A stretch of DNA of 64,000 bases, taken from positions 124,001-188,000 of the forward strand of contig JAUJEA010000002.1 of NCBI GenBank assembly GCA_030442035.1, in the 5' to 3' direction. Under the pieces are notes generated by a model. It was given only the letters and a program-made list of their open reading frames with translations, was not told the DNA's origin and ran no database searches. Made by a program: the position numbers and the translations under genes. The stretch comes from Splendidivirga corallicola (GTDB taxonomy: Bacteria > Bacteroidota > Bacteroidia > Cytophagales > Cyclobacteriaceae). Each line of letters starts with the position of its first letter. The stretch's first letter is position 1. Shown here piece by piece: positions 35,893-44,986 of this stretch.

Positions 35893-36234
35893 CTATGATG
35901 CCTTTAATACCAATTCCCCATAAGGGGTAACACTGTAGAGGCGTTTTCTTCTCCCTCCTCTTTCAGTTTTCATCCATCCTAGTCTAGTTTTCAATCTCGC
36001 ATAAACTCGTCTTCTTATATCTTCAATTTCCGTAAAAGGCCTTATGATCTCCGAGACCACAAGACCTTTATTTTCCAATCGGCAGAGAGTTGCATGTATA
36101 GTACCAATAGCTATTGATCTGTTGGTTCGGAATTCGAATTCTTCTGCAACTCTGAAAGCATATGCATCTTCTCCTAAAACCTCTGTCAACAACAATACAA
36201 TCCTTTCAAATTCTGTCAAGCTTGCTTCTTTCAT
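35893..36234 (-). CDS. PadR-family regulator with extended wing
   Basis: A 113-residue winged-helix repressor. The helix-turn-helix region (LTEFERIVLLLTEVL, AIGTIHATLCRLENKGLVVSE) matches the other PadR proteins in the array. The wing, however, carries 22 extra residues: TEIEDIRRRVYARLK precedes a second, canonical TERGGRRKRLYSVT. The two pieces resemble each other at an offset of exactly 22 residues, suggesting an internal duplication. The C-terminal helix is shortened (ends YGELVLKAS). It should control itself and the prefix-only gene downstream. It starts 67 bases after the stop of the permease at 36301, so readthrough from that unit is possible. Confidence 0.8.
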   Translation of the reverse strand: MKEASLTEFERIVLLLTEVLGEDAYAFRVAEEFEFRTNRSIAIGTIHATLCRLENKGLVVSEIIRPFTEIEDIRRRVYARLKTRLGWMKTERGGRRKRLYSVTPYGELVLKAS

Positions 36235-36300
36235 TGTATCATCAAAACATTATTTTAATTCGACTTTATCTCTATAAATCTTATAAAAGTGATATAGGCT

Positions 36301-38949
36301 TTACTCATATCTCAGACATAAGGCTGGGTTTATTTTGGCAGCCTTGACAGTTCTCAAAGCTACTGTGAGTACGACGATTACCAATGCCACCGCTCCAGCT
36401 CCAACAAAAAACCACCACTTCAGATCAACGCGATAGGCATAATTATTAAGCCAGTTATCCATACTCATCCAGGCCACCGGTATAGCTAATAGTGCGGCTA
36501 TCAAAACAATTATGATGAATGCTTTCGTAAGCAAAGTAAATATCTGATACGCTGATGCACCCATTGATTTGCGAATACCTATCTCCTTGACACGAACTTT
36601 GACAGTAAATGTGCTAACACCAAATAAACCCATGCCAGCGATCACGAAAGTTAACAAGGTGAAATACATCATGAGCTCAGCAAAATTTTCATCCTTCTGA
36701 TACTGTTTGTTATATACATCATCAATAAACTGGATATCTGAATGAATGTGTTCGGAGAGTTTTAAGATTTGTTTATCCATGAAGTTGACTGTGTTCGGAA
36801 TATCAAATGGTGTAATTCTAACCACCACTGCAAAAGCACGTGACCATGTGTAAAAGGTTGGTGGAATGTGATTTTCCAGTGAGTTCATATGATAATCATT
36901 GATAATACCTATTACCTGAACTATTCCACCATTCGGGAATTTCCCAGTTGCCCCTATTGGTTCTTCCAAGCCAATGGCCCTTACTGCTGATTCATTCAAT
37001 ACTATATTTATAGGCTCACTGCTTAGCTCATCCGACCTTTGAATTAAATTATCGGCTTTATATGCTTTATCAAAAAATCTTCCTGCTACTACTTTAAGTC
37101 CTAGAGCATCAACAAACCCATCATCTGCAGGTGTTCCGGCAAGTTTATATTCTGTTCCATTGAAGATAATGGTAACGGGTTTATTATCAGCCAAATTATA
37201 GGTACCCGGTATAGCTTCCGTGCTCGAAACGGCTAATATGTTAGGATTGGCCTGTAATGTTTCCTTTAGTGTAGCCAGCCGTTCAAGATGATTACCATTA
37301 AAAGAAAAGTACACCTGTTGTTCCCTAGCAAATCCTGGATCAGCATTTTTCATATAGTTGACCTGTTGCAATACTGTAATTGTTCCTATCAACAGAAAAA
37401 TCGTCACTGCAAACTGAATTACCAGGTTTAGTTTTTTGAGCGTGAATCCCTTGCTTACATTTAAACCCTTTAAAACCTTGACAGGCCTAAATGACAACAC
37501 ATATAAAGCAGGAAAACCTCCTGATACTAGGCATACCATCACCAACCCAATAAGAATTGAAGTAACAATCGATGGTTCCAGAAGATTGCTTATCAAAAGT
37601 TTTGAATCCATAAGATTATTGAACCATTGTAAGGTATGGAAGGTAAATGCAAGAGCCAAAACCAAAGAAATAAAACATAAGAGAGATGTCTCTCCTAAAA
37701 ACTGTAGGAATATCTGACTTCTGGAAGCCCCTGATACTCTTTTGATTCCCACCTCCTTTGCTCTTTCCAGGAATTTAGCATTGCTCAGGTTAATTAGATT
37801 AATACATGCCAGCAATAAGGTGAAAAAAGCGATAAAAGCATATGCTATAACTTTCTTATAATCACCATGTTGAGCATATCCTGCTTCCTGTGCCTCACCT
37901 CCGCTAAAATAGATATCTTTCAAAGGCCTTAGGTGACAATCGAATTTGGTAAATTGGTCCTTTAGTCCTTCAGGAAAATGAGGTCTGAGTACCGCGGCAA
38001 TTTTCTGTTCCAATTCGGTTACATCATGGTTTTCATTTATCAACAGATAAGTAGGATGTGCCCAATACCACCAAGTATCATTAGTTTGGTGTGTCTTAAA
38101 CGACCTGATCATTTTAAAGTCAACATGAAAATTGGGTACATCCCTGATCACCCCGGTAATTGTAAAATTTACTCCTTTACCAACGCTTATTTGTTCGCCT
38201 ATAGGTGACCGATAGCCGTACATATTCTTGGCCAGACTCTCAGTGATTACGGCGCTATTTTTTTTCTTCAAGGCATTCTTTGGATCACCCTTGATAAAAT
38301 CAAAAGAGAAGATTTCAAAAAAATCATTATCGGCATATACAATTTCACCTGTCCTGAAAAAATCTGGGTCCTGCTCATTATCCAGTTTTAACACTGTCTG
38401 ATCAGCTTTCCAGTGTCTCAGTCTTACAGTTTTTTCTACTTCTGGAATGTTGTCTTTGATGATAGTAGCTATAGTGGTTGTTAATCCAACCATATTGTTA
38501 TTATGTTCCGAACTTATCTCTAATCTGTAAATACGGTCCGCATGCTTGTTGAATTTATCATAACCGACTTCTTGAAATATCCATAGTAAGACCAATAAGA
38601 AGATTGTTAGTCCCACAGTCATACCAAATAATTGGATAAGCGCAGTAAGTGGAGTTTTGATGAAGTGACGATAGGTCAACACAAAAAAACTCTTAAACCT
38701 ACCATAGTGATTCAGCCTATAAGTACCACTAAAAGATCGTATGATACCTGGTCTAAAAAGTTGCAATACATCCCATACTAAGAGCAATCGAGCCTTTTTA
38801 TAGCCTTTTGATTTAACACTCTCATTAAAGCTTTCTAATAAATCCCCCTCTATGTCTTCCCTGATATCCGGATGACAGAACCATCGGAAGAAATCCAGGA
38901 AAAACTTAGGTGGGTTTGGAGTCTTACTTTTCATTTCACTATCATTCAA
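36301..38949 (-). CDS. Prefix-domain FtsX/MacB-type permease
   Basis: An 882-residue inner-membrane protein with the array's standard layout: cytoplasmic prefix domain (about 12-78, IREDIEGDLLESFNES), first helix (about 97-120), periplasmic MacB-type domain, three-helix FtsX domain with coupling motif RAKEVGIKRVSGASR, fifth helix, second periplasmic domain and second FtsX domain with VKEIGIRKSMGAS, ending LRYE. The sequence after the prefix (YRLNHYGRFK) resembles the 52419-63101 group. No ATP-binding domain is present. Its start overlaps the PadR gene at 38942 by 8 bases, so the two are translationally coupled. The transported substrate is unknown. Confidence 0.85.
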   Translation of the reverse strand: MNDSEMKSKTPNPPKFFLDFFRWFCHPDIREDIEGDLLESFNESVKSKGYKKARLLLVWDVLQLFRPGIIRSFSGTYRLNHYGRFKSFFVLTYRHFIKTPLTALIQLFGMTVGLTIFLLVLLWIFQEVGYDKFNKHADRIYRLEISSEHNNNMVGLTTTIATIIKDNIPEVEKTVRLRHWKADQTVLKLDNEQDPDFFRTGEIVYADNDFFEIFSFDFIKGDPKNALKKKNSAVITESLAKNMYGYRSPIGEQISVGKGVNFTITGVIRDVPNFHVDFKMIRSFKTHQTNDTWWYWAHPTYLLINENHDVTELEQKIAAVLRPHFPEGLKDQFTKFDCHLRPLKDIYFSGGEAQEAGYAQHGDYKKVIAYAFIAFFTLLLACINLINLSNAKFLERAKEVGIKRVSGASRSQIFLQFLGETSLLCFISLVLALAFTFHTLQWFNNLMDSKLLISNLLEPSIVTSILIGLVMVCLVSGGFPALYVLSFRPVKVLKGLNVSKGFTLKKLNLVIQFAVTIFLLIGTITVLQQVNYMKNADPGFAREQQVYFSFNGNHLERLATLKETLQANPNILAVSSTEAIPGTYNLADNKPVTIIFNGTEYKLAGTPADDGFVDALGLKVVAGRFFDKAYKADNLIQRSDELSSEPINIVLNESAVRAIGLEEPIGATGKFPNGGIVQVIGIINDYHMNSLENHIPPTFYTWSRAFAVVVRITPFDIPNTVNFMDKQILKLSEHIHSDIQFIDDVYNKQYQKDENFAELMMYFTLLTFVIAGMGLFGVSTFTVKVRVKEIGIRKSMGASAYQIFTLLTKAFIIIVLIAALLAIPVAWMSMDNWLNNYAYRVDLKWWFFVGAGAVALVIVVLTVALRTVKAAKINPALCLRYE

Positions 38950-39268
38950 ATACTACCTTCGGAATAGCGTTCCATAGTTGTAATCTTGTATCTTTAGCTT
39001 CCTGGAGGGCCTTTTTTCCAAAGGAAGTAATGGTAAAATATCGTTTCCGCTTACCTCCCCTCTCCTTGGTAGCCTCACCAAATTCTGACTTCAGAAAACC
39101 TTTTTGTTCCATTCTTCTAAGTGCTGTTTGCATAGCACCCACACTTACTTTTCGACCCAAACGAGTCTCAATGTCTTTTCTGACAGAGACACCGTAAGCT
39201 TCTCCATGCAAAATAGCCACTGTTAAAAGCACTATTTCTTCGAATTCCCCCAATTGTAATTTTTTCAC
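38942..39268 (-). CDS. PadR-family repressor (class A)
   Basis: A 108-residue winged-helix protein: LGEFEEIVLLTVAIL, recognition region VSVGAMQTALRRMEQKGF, wing SEFGEATKERGGKRKRYF and a C-terminal dimer helix (ALQEAKDTRLQLWNA). It is most similar to the PadR at 63098, which shares nearly the same recognition helix. It should repress its own operon with the permease at 36301. Two direct repeats with class A operator character lie just upstream (39281-39323). Confidence 0.9.
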   Translation of the reverse strand: MKKLQLGEFEEIVLLTVAILHGEAYGVSVRKDIETRLGRKVSVGAMQTALRRMEQKGFLKSEFGEATKERGGKRKRYFTITSFGKKALQEAKDTRLQLWNAIPKVVFE

Positions 39269-39330
39269 TTTATTATATTTTTCCTAAATGTAGTTTAAAT
39301 ATAATAAAATTCCTAATTGTAGTTTAAATA
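39269..39330 (-). promoter_or_regulatory. Class A PadR operator/promoter region
   Basis: Two direct repeats, TTCCTAAATGTAGT (39281-39294) and TTCCTAATTGTAGT (39310-39323), 29 bases apart; the matching stretch extends to TTTAAATA in each. The first lies inside a 12-bp inverted repeat TTTATTATATTT (39269-39280) / AAATATAATAAA (39297-39308). On the minus strand TATATTTA (39296-39303) is one base off the Bacteroidota -7 box TAnnTTTG. Similar repeats occur at the 63098 PadR gene. Confidence 0.6.
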
Positions 39331-39618
39331 ATTGAATTGAGTATGACATAAGGTTCAACTTTGGAATTACCAACAGGTTCAATCATCCGTTTTACATGCT
39401 CTTGGTCTAGTATTAGATTTGATTCTCCTTTCACTGATAGCTGGATTTCAATAAGAAGTTTCGCTAAATCTTTTGAAGTGCTCCAAAGCCTCCCGAAACT
39501 TAAAGGTTGGAGAATAAAATATTTTCCCTCAATGATTTTGTTTTCTTTAAATGTCCACTAGCAATGGATTTAAGCAGGTTAGCAGTACGATAAATGTGAC
39601 TGTAAATCTCTTCAACAT
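39325..39618 (-). pseudogene. Serine hydrolase (beta-lactamase-related) relic
   Basis: Reading the minus strand from an ATG at 39618 gives a signal-peptide-like start (MLKRFTVTFIVLLTCLNPLL), stopping after 23 residues. Just after the stop, in another frame, comes about 70 residues with a strong class C beta-lactamase/serine hydrolase pattern: KIIEGKYFILQPLSFGRLWS, TSKDLAKLLIEIQLSVKGES, LDQEHVKRMIEP. The usual family motif is 'G.LWST..DLAKF..EIQ...G.S'. The central part with the catalytic SxxK is missing, so this looks like an internally deleted gene. It lies between two permease units. Confidence 0.6.
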
Positions 39619-39693
39619 ACTATTCTGAAGCTCATGCTTTCAAGTATGATGTAAAACACCAACCAAAGATTGCTTGTTATATGATTTTAAAGA

Positions 39694-42285
39694 TCACTCA
39701 TCTCTCAAACACTGAACCGGATTTACATTGGCCGCCTTAATCGTTTGCAGCGTTACAGTGAATAAAGCAATAAGCAATGCAATTACACCCGCCCCCACAA
39801 AAAACCACCAGGCCAGATTGATCCTATAGGCAAAATCATCCAGCCAGCTTTTGGCAAAAAAATAACTAATGGGTAAGGCTATTATGATGGCAGTCAATAC
39901 CATTTTAGTGAAGTTGCCGGATAAAAGATAAACAATACTCCAAATACTGCTTCCCAATATTTTCCTTATGCCGATTTCCTTTGTCCTCCTTTCTGCTGTA
40001 AAAGCTACCAGGCCAAAAAGGCCAAGACAGGATATAAGGATTGCAATTCCTGCGAAATAGCGAGACAGTGCTCCCACTCTCAACTCGGATTCATGCTGCC
40101 TTTGAAAATCCTCATCTAAAAATTCGTAGTCAAAAATGAACCCGGGGTTATAGGTCTCATAAAAATTCTCGAGTCCAGCAAGTGCCTCCATTTCCCTTCC
40201 TGCTTCCAGTTTGACCATGACTTTATTTTCCGAACCAGGTTCGATTATAAAAAAGAATGGTTTCAGCTTCTCGTGAAAAGATTCAAAGTGAAAGTTCTTA
40301 ACCACTCCTATGATCTCTTTCTTCCCCATAAAATCAATCTTTTTACCAATAGGATCACTCAATCCCATGGCTTCAATTGCGGCTTCATTGAATATGGCTT
40401 TTGTTGTCTCAGTTGCAAAATCCCTTGAAAAAGACCTTCCCTCTTTTATTTCAATTCCAAGCGTTTCAATGAAGTCATAGTTCACCACTGCTACTTCAAA
40501 ACGGGTATTGTCTTCCGGATTTTTTCCTTCCCAGCCGATGCCAACCGTCCAATTTTTCCCGATCATTCGATGCGCTGTGCTTGAAGCATTGTGGACACCG
40601 GGAATCTTTTTTACTTCCGACAAAAAAGTTTCCATGGTTTCTTTTACCCTTCCTTCCACATTAAAGTAAATGATATTGTCTCTATCATAGCCCATGTGTT
40701 TATTTTGAATAAATTCTATCTGCTTGTACACCACACCGACACCAACAATTAATATTATTGAAAGTACGAATTGAAAGATGACCAGCCCTTTCCTTGCCCA
40801 GACCCTCCCTTTCATGGAAGGACTTAACGTCCCCTTCAATGTATTGATGGGTCGAATTCCTGAAAGATAGAATGCCGGGTAGCTACCCGCAGCTATTCCA
40901 GTGAAAAGGGTAATGGCAAAGACAGAGAATATAAGGTTGTAGTTGAAAACCAGAGTCAGTTCCTTTCCGATAATCTGATTAAAATAGGGTAAAGTAATTA
41001 TCACAAATACTACGGCTATAAGAAGAGATAAAAAAGCCATTAAAACGGATTCACCCATATGTTGAAAAATAAGCTCCATACGTCTTGAACCAACAACTTT
41101 TTTTATTCCAATCTCTTTTGATCTTCTGGATGCCCTCGCAGTAGACAAATTCATGAAATTTATACAGGCTATCAGGACAATGAAAAAGGCAATAATTGAA
41201 AATAACCTAACATATTCAATCCTTCCTCCAACCAATACGCCATTTTCATAATTGCCAAAAAGATAGCCTTTTGAATAAGCTTTGAGGAATGGCTTACGGG
41301 TGGATTCTTTGTCCATGTCTCTGATAAACTCCACGAACTTATCATTGAATGCTGTAATATCCGTACCTTCTTTCAACACGGCATATACAAGTGGACCAAG
41401 ACTACTCCAATCTGCTACCCAGGGCTTTATATCCTTATAGCGTTCAAATGATAAAACAAAGTCGAACTGTACGGAAGAATTGGCTGGGACCTGTTTAAAA
41501 ACACCTGAAATAAAGTATTGTTCTTCATGCTGAAACACCACCGTTTTACCAATTATTCCATCAATGGTGTCAAAAAGCTTCATAGCCAGTTCTTCAGATA
41601 TAACGATAGCGTTTTTATCAACTAATACTTGATCTTTGTTTCCGTAAATAAGTCCATAGGAAAAAACTTTAAAAAAATCTTTACCTACATATTGTCCGGT
41701 AGCCTTGATGCTTTTCTCTTCAACAGAAAGCGTAAAATTGTCAAATCCCGGCCAATGTGCTGGGGCCACGGCGACTGTGTTTTCAACTTCAGGTAGTTTT
41801 TCAATCATGGCTTCTGCCATGGGTCCTGAAGTTTCTTTTAAGGTTAAAATATCTTCATTGAACTGAATGTGCTCCATCACTTGATAAAGCCGATCGTTCT
41901 TTTCATGAAATTTGTCAACATTCAATTCGTCATACACCCATAAGTATATCAATAGGGCACTGGTTAGTCCTGTGGAGAGGCCCACCAGATTGATCAAAAA
42001 AGAGCTTTTATAACGTATGAAGCTTCGGAATGAAATGAGTAATGTGTGTCGGAACATAATTGTAAAGTTTGTGTTATTTGACCTGGATTTTTTTATAGCA
42101 AAAGGACGCAGGAAGTTGAACACATGGAACCAGTAGAGAAAATTCCTTTTCCATTTGGATCGTTCTATCAGTTCCTCATAGTATTCATATAAATCTCCCT
42201 GGACCTCTTCCAGTAGTTCTCCCTTGCAAAACCAGCTTAGAAATCGGTCCGCGAGTTTTGGTGGTATATTTTTCTGTTCTTTCAA
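39694..42285 (-). CDS. Prefix-domain FtsX/MacB-type permease
   Basis: An 863-residue protein: prefix domain (5-75; PPKLADRFLSWFCKGELLEE, QGDLYEYYEEL), helix 1 (93-118), periplasmic domain 1 (120-355), helix 2 (359-382), coupling motif SKEIGIKKVVGSRR (389-402), helices 3-4, helix 5 (499-522), periplasmic domain 2 and final FtsX domain with TKEIGIRKILGSS, ending NPVQCLRDE. It starts with TTG. It is last of six genes in the unit headed by the PadR at 50745; 26 bases separate it from the permease upstream. The core is closest to the permease at 48143. No ATPase partner seen. Confidence 0.87.
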   Translation of the reverse strand: MKEQKNIPPKLADRFLSWFCKGELLEEVQGDLYEYYEELIERSKWKRNFLYWFHVFNFLRPFAIKKSRSNNTNFTIMFRHTLLISFRSFIRYKSSFLINLVGLSTGLTSALLIYLWVYDELNVDKFHEKNDRLYQVMEHIQFNEDILTLKETSGPMAEAMIEKLPEVENTVAVAPAHWPGFDNFTLSVEEKSIKATGQYVGKDFFKVFSYGLIYGNKDQVLVDKNAIVISEELAMKLFDTIDGIIGKTVVFQHEEQYFISGVFKQVPANSSVQFDFVLSFERYKDIKPWVADWSSLGPLVYAVLKEGTDITAFNDKFVEFIRDMDKESTRKPFLKAYSKGYLFGNYENGVLVGGRIEYVRLFSIIAFFIVLIACINFMNLSTARASRRSKEIGIKKVVGSRRMELIFQHMGESVLMAFLSLLIAVVFVIITLPYFNQIIGKELTLVFNYNLIFSVFAITLFTGIAAGSYPAFYLSGIRPINTLKGTLSPSMKGRVWARKGLVIFQFVLSIILIVGVGVVYKQIEFIQNKHMGYDRDNIIYFNVEGRVKETMETFLSEVKKIPGVHNASSTAHRMIGKNWTVGIGWEGKNPEDNTRFEVAVVNYDFIETLGIEIKEGRSFSRDFATETTKAIFNEAAIEAMGLSDPIGKKIDFMGKKEIIGVVKNFHFESFHEKLKPFFFIIEPGSENKVMVKLEAGREMEALAGLENFYETYNPGFIFDYEFLDEDFQRQHESELRVGALSRYFAGIAILISCLGLFGLVAFTAERRTKEIGIRKILGSSIWSIVYLLSGNFTKMVLTAIIIALPISYFFAKSWLDDFAYRINLAWWFFVGAGVIALLIALFTVTLQTIKAANVNPVQCLRDE

Positions 42286-42311
42286 TGTGTTGGAATGGTA
42301 ATTTAGATTGA

Positions 42312-44960
42312 TTATTCCGATCTTAATTTTCTTGCCGGATTCACCAGAGCGGCTTTTATTGATTCGGAGCTAATGGTAAGCAATGCTATCAACACGGCAA
42401 TAATGCCAGCAATCACAAAAACCTCCCAGGTGATCTCAATCCGGTTGGCATAATCCTCAAGCCACCTGTTAATTACGTACCAACCTAATGGAATAGCAAT
42501 GACCAGTGCTATAAGTACCAGTTTAAGAAAGTTAAAAGTAAGTAAACTGAATATACTGCTAAGGCTTGCCCCTAATATTTTGCGGATACTAATTTCTTTA
42601 CTTCTTTGCTCCACCATAAACGCTGAAAGTGCAAACAGTCCTAGGCAGGCTACAATGATTGCCAATGCTGTGAAGACTGACAAAACTTTTCCCGTCCATT
42701 TGACATCTTCGTACATACTTGCATAACTCTCATCTAGAAAAGTATACCTCATGGGCTGGTTAGGCATAAATTGATCCCAAACATCGGTGATTGAATGTAG
42801 CATACTGGCCATGTTTTCGGTCTGTATTTTTACGGACACAATGGAGTTGGAATTTCCGAGAACAAGGCAAAGGCTTCCAATATCTCTTTTTAGCGATTGA
42901 AAGTGAAAATCTTCCACGACACCAATCACAGTCCAGGTCTGCCAATTCATAATTCGCTTCCCTATAGGATTTTCAAGCCCCAATTCTTTGGCCATGGTTT
43001 GATTAATGATTACTGCCGATGAGTCTGACACCAGCTCAGAAGAAAACCCTCTTCCCTGCAGAAGTTTCATTCCCATAGTGTTGATATAATCTTGATCCAC
43101 CTGCCAAATTTGGGCATCGATCCCCTGGTCTATTTTGCTCTTACCATCTTTCCAGAATGGGTTTTGATTACGTCTGGTACTGGAAATTGGTAAGTAATCA
43201 CTAATTGTCACATTTTTTACTTCGGAGAGTGTCAATAATTCATTTTTGAATGTAGATAATCTATCTGCTAAAGTATTGGCACCTTGAATCATTACCACCT
43301 GTTCTTTATCAAAACCTATTTTCTTGGTAAGAATAAACCCCATCTGTTGGTTAATTAGGAGGGTACAAATGATGAGTACACTGGAAATGGTAAATTGAAA
43401 TATCACCAAAGTACTCCTCATTTTAGAACTTTTACTTCCCTGACTGAGGCTTCCTTTTAACACATCAATAGGTTTGAACGCAGATAAATAAAGAGACGGG
43501 TAAATCCCGGAAAAAATTCCAATAAAGATGATAAACAATCCAAAAGTGGGTATCAACAACCATTGACCCCATGGAAAGGTCAAACTTTTGCCTGACAATT
43601 CATTGAAATAAGGAAGTAACATCCAAGCCATGAGGATGGCTATGACACATGAAATTAAACTGGTCAAGAATGACTCGGTGAGAAATTGATAAATAAGGTG
43701 GAAACGATAGGAGCCTACCACCTTCCGAAGGCCTACTTCCTTAGCTCGATTCGCTGATTTTGCTGTGGAAAGGTTAACGAAGTTGATACAAGCCAAAAGG
43801 AGTATAAATCCAGCAATAGTTCCGAAAAGCCACACCACTCGTATATCACCATTACCCTCACTTTCAAATCCTTGGGATTTCAGATGGATATCGCTAACAG
43901 GCTGTAGCAGGAACGAGTGATATTTTTGGCGTATTTCAGCATAAGAACTGCCTGCTTCCTCCAAGTGAGGGACCATATAATTATCCCTAATGTACAAAAG
44001 CTTTTCCTCCAGTTGTTTAGGATCTGTTTCGGGCTTGACGCGAATATATGTGCGGTAGTTGAAACAACACCAGTTTGTCTGCTCTCCGGGCCAAAACTCA
44101 ACATCGGTTAGACTTATAATAAAGTCAAATTTCAAGTGTGAGTTTGATGGAAAACTCTCCATCACACCTCCTACCACAAAAGGCCTGGATTCATCTTCAT
44201 TCAATATGATCACTTTACCTACAGGATTTTCATTTGGGAAATAGTTGTCAGCCTTTCTTTTTGAAAGTACTATGCTATTGGGCTCTGAAAGCGCGTGGAT
44301 AGAGCTGCCATAAACCATTGGGATTTGCAGAATATCAATAATTTCAGGATCAGCGTATGCAAAACCTTCTTCGTAAGCACTTTCAAGTTGATTGTCCTTT
44401 CTGAACTGGTTGCTCCCGGCATAATGCCAATCGTGAATGACCAAACGTCCGGCTTTATCTATTTCAGGGAAATTGTCTTTCAAAGCCGCAGTAATTGGGG
44501 CTGGAAAAGCGGTCCACATGCCCGAGCTCTCAGGATCGTTGTTCACATTTATCAAACGGTAGATTCTATCTCCATCTACATAGTGTTTGTCATAACTTAG
44601 TTCGTCCTGAATAAACAAAGCAATAAGGAAACAAGCAGCAATACCGAGAGAAAAACTGCCTATTTTAATAGCAGAATACATTTTTTGCTTCAGAAGACTT
44701 CTCCTGGCTATTTTAAAATTATGTTGGAGCATAACAATGTAATTTGAGTTATTTGACCTTGATCTTTTGATGGCGAAGGGACGCAGGAAGTTGAACACAT
44801 GGAACCAGTAGAGGAGATTCCTTTTCCATTTGGATCGTTCTATCAGTTCCTCATAGTATTCATGTAAATCTCCCTGGATCTCTTCCAGTAGTTCTCCCTT
44901 GCAAAACCAGCTAAGGAATCGGTCGGCGAGTTTCGGGGGTATATTTTTTTGTTCTTTCAA
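42312..44960 (-). CDS. Prefix-domain FtsX/MacB-type permease
   Basis: An 882-residue permease with the same layout as the gene at 39694. Its core is clearly a sister of the permease at 44987 (LLKQKMYSAIKIGSFSLGIA and QDELSYDKHY against LLKQKMYSAINIGGYALGIA and QDELNYDKHY). The prefix is almost identical in protein and DNA to that at 39694, although the cores differ. The first coupling motif is NRAKEVGLRKVVGS, the second SKEISIRKILGAS. It ends NPARKLRSE. It starts with TTG (44958-44960), 26 bases after the stop at 44987. No ATPase domain. Confidence 0.87.
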   Translation of the reverse strand: MKEQKNIPPKLADRFLSWFCKGELLEEIQGDLHEYYEELIERSKWKRNLLYWFHVFNFLRPFAIKRSRSNNSNYIVMLQHNFKIARRSLLKQKMYSAIKIGSFSLGIAACFLIALFIQDELSYDKHYVDGDRIYRLINVNNDPESSGMWTAFPAPITAALKDNFPEIDKAGRLVIHDWHYAGSNQFRKDNQLESAYEEGFAYADPEIIDILQIPMVYGSSIHALSEPNSIVLSKRKADNYFPNENPVGKVIILNEDESRPFVVGGVMESFPSNSHLKFDFIISLTDVEFWPGEQTNWCCFNYRTYIRVKPETDPKQLEEKLLYIRDNYMVPHLEEAGSSYAEIRQKYHSFLLQPVSDIHLKSQGFESEGNGDIRVVWLFGTIAGFILLLACINFVNLSTAKSANRAKEVGLRKVVGSYRFHLIYQFLTESFLTSLISCVIAILMAWMLLPYFNELSGKSLTFPWGQWLLIPTFGLFIIFIGIFSGIYPSLYLSAFKPIDVLKGSLSQGSKSSKMRSTLVIFQFTISSVLIICTLLINQQMGFILTKKIGFDKEQVVMIQGANTLADRLSTFKNELLTLSEVKNVTISDYLPISSTRRNQNPFWKDGKSKIDQGIDAQIWQVDQDYINTMGMKLLQGRGFSSELVSDSSAVIINQTMAKELGLENPIGKRIMNWQTWTVIGVVEDFHFQSLKRDIGSLCLVLGNSNSIVSVKIQTENMASMLHSITDVWDQFMPNQPMRYTFLDESYASMYEDVKWTGKVLSVFTALAIIVACLGLFALSAFMVEQRSKEISIRKILGASLSSIFSLLTFNFLKLVLIALVIAIPLGWYVINRWLEDYANRIEITWEVFVIAGIIAVLIALLTISSESIKAALVNPARKLRSE

Positions 44961-44986
44961 TGTGTTGGAATGGTAATTCAGATTGA

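Noticed and set aside
39281-39330. Direct repeats that could hint at a CRISPR or iteron array
   Set aside because: Only two copies with unequal spacing between loci, always directly upstream of PadR genes, so operators explain them better.
39361-39561. A 66-codon plus-strand frame
   Set aside because: It is antisense to the serine hydrolase relic, whose minus-strand reading shows the family pattern.
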